From NCBI GenBank assembly GCA_038496675.1, contig CM076653.1:15828478-15892477 (forward strand): a DNA stretch of 64,000 nt. Reading direction: 5' to 3'. Below, piece after piece: positions 62,401 through 64,000 of the stretch. Source of the DNA: Rachycentron canadum. Its lineage: Eukaryota > Chordata > Actinopteri > Carangiformes > Rachycentridae. The notes beneath the pieces are model-generated. The model saw only the letters and a program-made list of their open reading frames with translations, made no database searches and had not been told where the DNA came from. The position numbers and the translations under genes were made by a program. Within the stretch, counting starts at the first letter, position 1, and each line of letters opens with the position of its first letter.

Positions 62401-64000
62401 GGGACACACAAAAAGTCATTGGGGAGCCGAAGGGTTTGTCAGTCTCTGAACTGAGCACCCAGCTCCAGAGGATCTTCTGTGAATGATGATGCCATTTTCC
62501 AAGAGAACTGATTGGTCAGTAGGTGGTGTGTAGCCTAAGTAGCCTAATAAAAAGTGAACCACCGTTGTACCCCTGAAAACCCAGGGTCAAACCTTAAGTT
62601 ACCTCTTTAACTGCACAACCTGCTTCATAGCACAGACCTCTAGGTGTTCCAACAGCATGACAGACCTCTGACCTCTGTGATATCATGTGTGTGCGCTTGT
62701 GTGTTTTCCATACCAAAGGTGAGTTAAACCCGTGTTGGCTTTCACGAACTCAGCCAAATGTGGAGCAGCCTCATCAGTCAGCTCGTTCTGCACCAACCTA
62801 CAACAGCACAGACAGGATCCTCTGTACAGAGTTCTTTGTGCAGAGCAGCAGATTCCTGCAGCACAGAGTCAGTGATCTGCCTACCAGAAAATCCTTAAGA
62901 CGCTGTTCTCTGTCAGAGCTTCCATCAGGAGCTTTCCACCTTTTGACGTGATGCCATTTGCTGAGAGACTAGAGCAGAGAAATGAAGTTAAAAAAGTTTA
63001 AAATCAGTAGGTTTTTATTGTCTTTGTGGGTCCAGCAGCTGCCTCCTCACCTGAGGTTAGTAAGACTTGGGTGGTGCCTCAAAGCTTCTGCAAATGCTTC
63101 TGCTCCTTCGTCACCGATGCTGTTTCCCCACATCCTAAAATCAAGATCATCCTAACCTTCATCAGCTGACCCCGTCTTCAGCCAGAGGGGGAAGATTCAT
63201 CTGGCATGTTTTCATTTTCACTGCTCAGTCTTAGATATAGAAAGCTAAGGCTGGGACAATACACAATTTTAGTGCCTATGATGAAATAAGTTGATCCTGG
63301 TGAATTTCCATCATCGGGATAATCGTGAATATCCTTGCACAAGTGACAGTGAAATGCTGCCAAGCTCACCAACCAAGGACCAAGGATTGGCTCATCTCAT
63401 TCATTCAGCCTCAAGGCTGCAGGACAGTTGTCCAAAGAGGTTCAATTTGACTTTGTGCCACAATGACCTTACTTTTGTAAAAGAATAATTCCTGTAATAG
63501 AGTCCGATTGAAATTGATGTGATTGCTTTTGACTAAAAAGATGAGTTCAATCTGTTTCTTATCAAAATGTGAGGACACGTGATATCAGTATGTTTTATTA
63601 TTGCTATAATATTGTGGATCACAATTATTTCAGTCAGGATAAGCCTGACATGAAATTTTCATATCATCCCTTGCACAGACACATCCATCAAGATAAAACT
63701 CGTCAAACAACTTCTCTGTCGTTCACTGGTTTCACCAGTTTCACTTGTCCAGTTTGGGTTCAATGAACTCCTTTTAAATAAGGCTCAATCAGATTAAATC
63801 ATCAGAACAGCTGGGTAACAATGAGCTGTAATAACTGATCTAACCCATCAACCAACAACTCATTGGCTGTCATGTCGTCTACTGATTCCGAGCACCCTGG
63901 ATTAACTGATATAAAAAGACATGAAGTCTCACCCCACATCAAAGATAGACGAGCTCTTCTGAACTGCACTGGCCAGATTTCTCCCACCAACACTCGTGAT
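59365..64000 (-). CDS. nod1: nod1: C-terminal leucine-rich repeats (partial, 5' part beyond the right edge)
   Basis: Six exons on the minus strand, in transcript order: 63933 to beyond 64000, 63051-63134, 62885-62968, 62714-62797, 61229-61312 and 59365-59437. They join in frame through GT-AG introns to give 158 residues and a TGA stop. Each complete internal exon is 84 bp and codes for one 28-residue leucine-rich repeat with the NLR pattern LxxNxLxxxG..LAxAL..N. Order and key words match NOD1: MWGNSIGDEGAEAFAEAL, LSANGITSKGGK, LVQNELTDEAA, LINNQLTVQG, then a short charged tail. Family knowledge: NOD1 is a cytosolic NLR with CARD, NACHT and LRR. The LRR senses iE-DAP-containing peptidoglycan and signals through RIPK2 to NF-kB. 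CARD and NACHT are not in the window. The convergent neighbour is znrf2, as in human. Confidence 0.95.
59438..61228 (-). other. last nod1 intron (1.8 kb)
   Basis: It contains a copy of an interspersed repeat (60,380-60,615) and an unclassified repeat-like stretch (59,640-59,990) with phrases such as GGGGCCAGACTAAGAGC that I associate, without certainty, with fish retroelements. No further coding exon was found. Confidence 0.8.
60380..60615 (+). mobile_element. interspersed repeat B, copy 2 (inside nod1 intron)
   Basis: Same blocks as the 2.0 kb copy, in the same order and on the same strand. It lies within the last nod1 intron, antisense to nod1. Confidence 0.65.
61229..61312 (-). CDS. nod1: nod1 LRR exon, LINNQLTVQG repeat
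   Basis: An 84-bp exon after acceptor GTCTGCAG with donor GTGAGG. It encodes LINNQLTVQGIKHIAEAL and then THNTALKEM, plus two bases of a Cys codon completed by the last exon. The intron before it (61313-62713) carries an interspersed repeat. Confidence 0.95.
61755..62110 (+). mobile_element. teleost interspersed repeat (TTACATTTACATTTAATCAT element) in nod1 intron
   Basis: It starts TTACATTTACATTTAATCAT followed by TTGGCAGACGCC, a very common teleost repeat opening. Later blocks, TTTTCAAGAGCTTCTTGAAG, AGAGAGGGAC and GCATTCTGGACCATCTG, are also typical of this element. It is antisense to nod1. A 78-codon minus-strand ORF over it is accidental. Confidence 0.75.
62714..62797 (-). CDS. nod1: nod1 LRR exon, LVQNELTDEAA repeat
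   Basis: An 84-bp exon after acceptor CTGTTGTAG with donor GTATGG. It encodes LVQNELTDEAAPHLAEF and then VKANTGLTHLW. The intron before it is 87 bp. Confidence 0.95.
62885..62968 (-). CDS. nod1: nod1 LRR exon, LSANGITSKGG repeat
   Basis: An 84-bp exon after acceptor TGCTCTAG with donor GTAGGC. It encodes LSANGITSKGGKLLMEAL and then TENSVLRIFW, an alpha/beta LRR repeat with Asn at the canonical asparagine position. Only 82 bp of intron separate it from the previous exon. Confidence 0.95.
63051..63134 (-). CDS. nod1: nod1 LRR exon, MWGN repeat
   Basis: An 84-bp exon after acceptor TGATTTTAG, ending with donor GTGAGG. It encodes MWGNSIGDEGAEAFAEAL followed by RHHPSLTNLS. MWGN with GDEGA..AFAEAL is the most NOD1-specific word of the series. 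Confidence 0.95.
63933..64000 (-). CDS. nod1: nod1 LRR exon (partial at window edge)
   Basis: 68 bases are visible, reading ITSVGGRNLASAVQKSSSIF and ending in GG before donor GTGAGA. If it is 84 bp like the others, it would start near 64016. It corresponds to the NOD1 repeat just before the MWGN repeat. Confidence 0.92.

Overview
The window looks like nuclear DNA from a bony fish, probably a spiny-rayed teleost. The evidence is GT-AG spliced vertebrate genes, abundant CA/GT microsatellites, a degenerate Tc1-type transposon, tRNA-headed SINEs and several interspersed elements typical of teleosts. Only two protein genes can be supported. They face each other tail to tail: znrf2 (plus strand, complete coding sequence) and the 3' end of nod1 (minus strand, running off the right edge). 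ZNRF2 and NOD1 are also convergent neighbours in human, so this is conserved vertebrate microsynteny.

Layout. Positions 1 to about 26,880 hold no exon I can recognise. This is intergenic DNA with copies of one interspersed repeat, a 0.55 kb direct duplication (13,916 and 16,369), a perfect 44-bp palindrome (12,363), a hairpin (20,290), a dead Tc1-like transposase (21.6-22.6 kb) and SINEs. A CpG-rich segment from about 26,880 to 27,790 covers the znrf2 promoter, leader and first coding exon. Intron 1 (27,746-47,990, 20 kb) contains SINEs, a gypsy-type integrase remnant, LINE remnants and simple repeats. The zinc-finger exon (47,991-48,086), the RING exon (54,241-54,346) and the last coding exon (54,987-55,044) follow. 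A small intron then lies just after the stop codon, and the rest of the 3' UTR starts at 55,158. From 59,365 to the right edge, six minus-strand exons encode the C-terminal leucine-rich repeats of NOD1, one repeat per 84-bp exon, all split in the same codon phase.

Function. ZNRF2 is a myristoylated, membrane-associated E3 ubiquitin ligase. NOD1 is a cytosolic sensor of bacterial peptidoglycan fragments. Nothing in the sequence shows a functional link between them; the relation visible here is positional, with possibly overlapping 3' ends.

I found no convincing undescribed biological system. The best leads are structural: a (GT)10 tract abutting the acceptor of the RING exon, two upstream ORFs in the znrf2 leader, the 44-bp perfect palindrome, the recent 0.55 kb duplication, and an unexplained 97-codon ORF between the two genes. 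Repeat classifications come from reading the sequence by eye; no database search was run.
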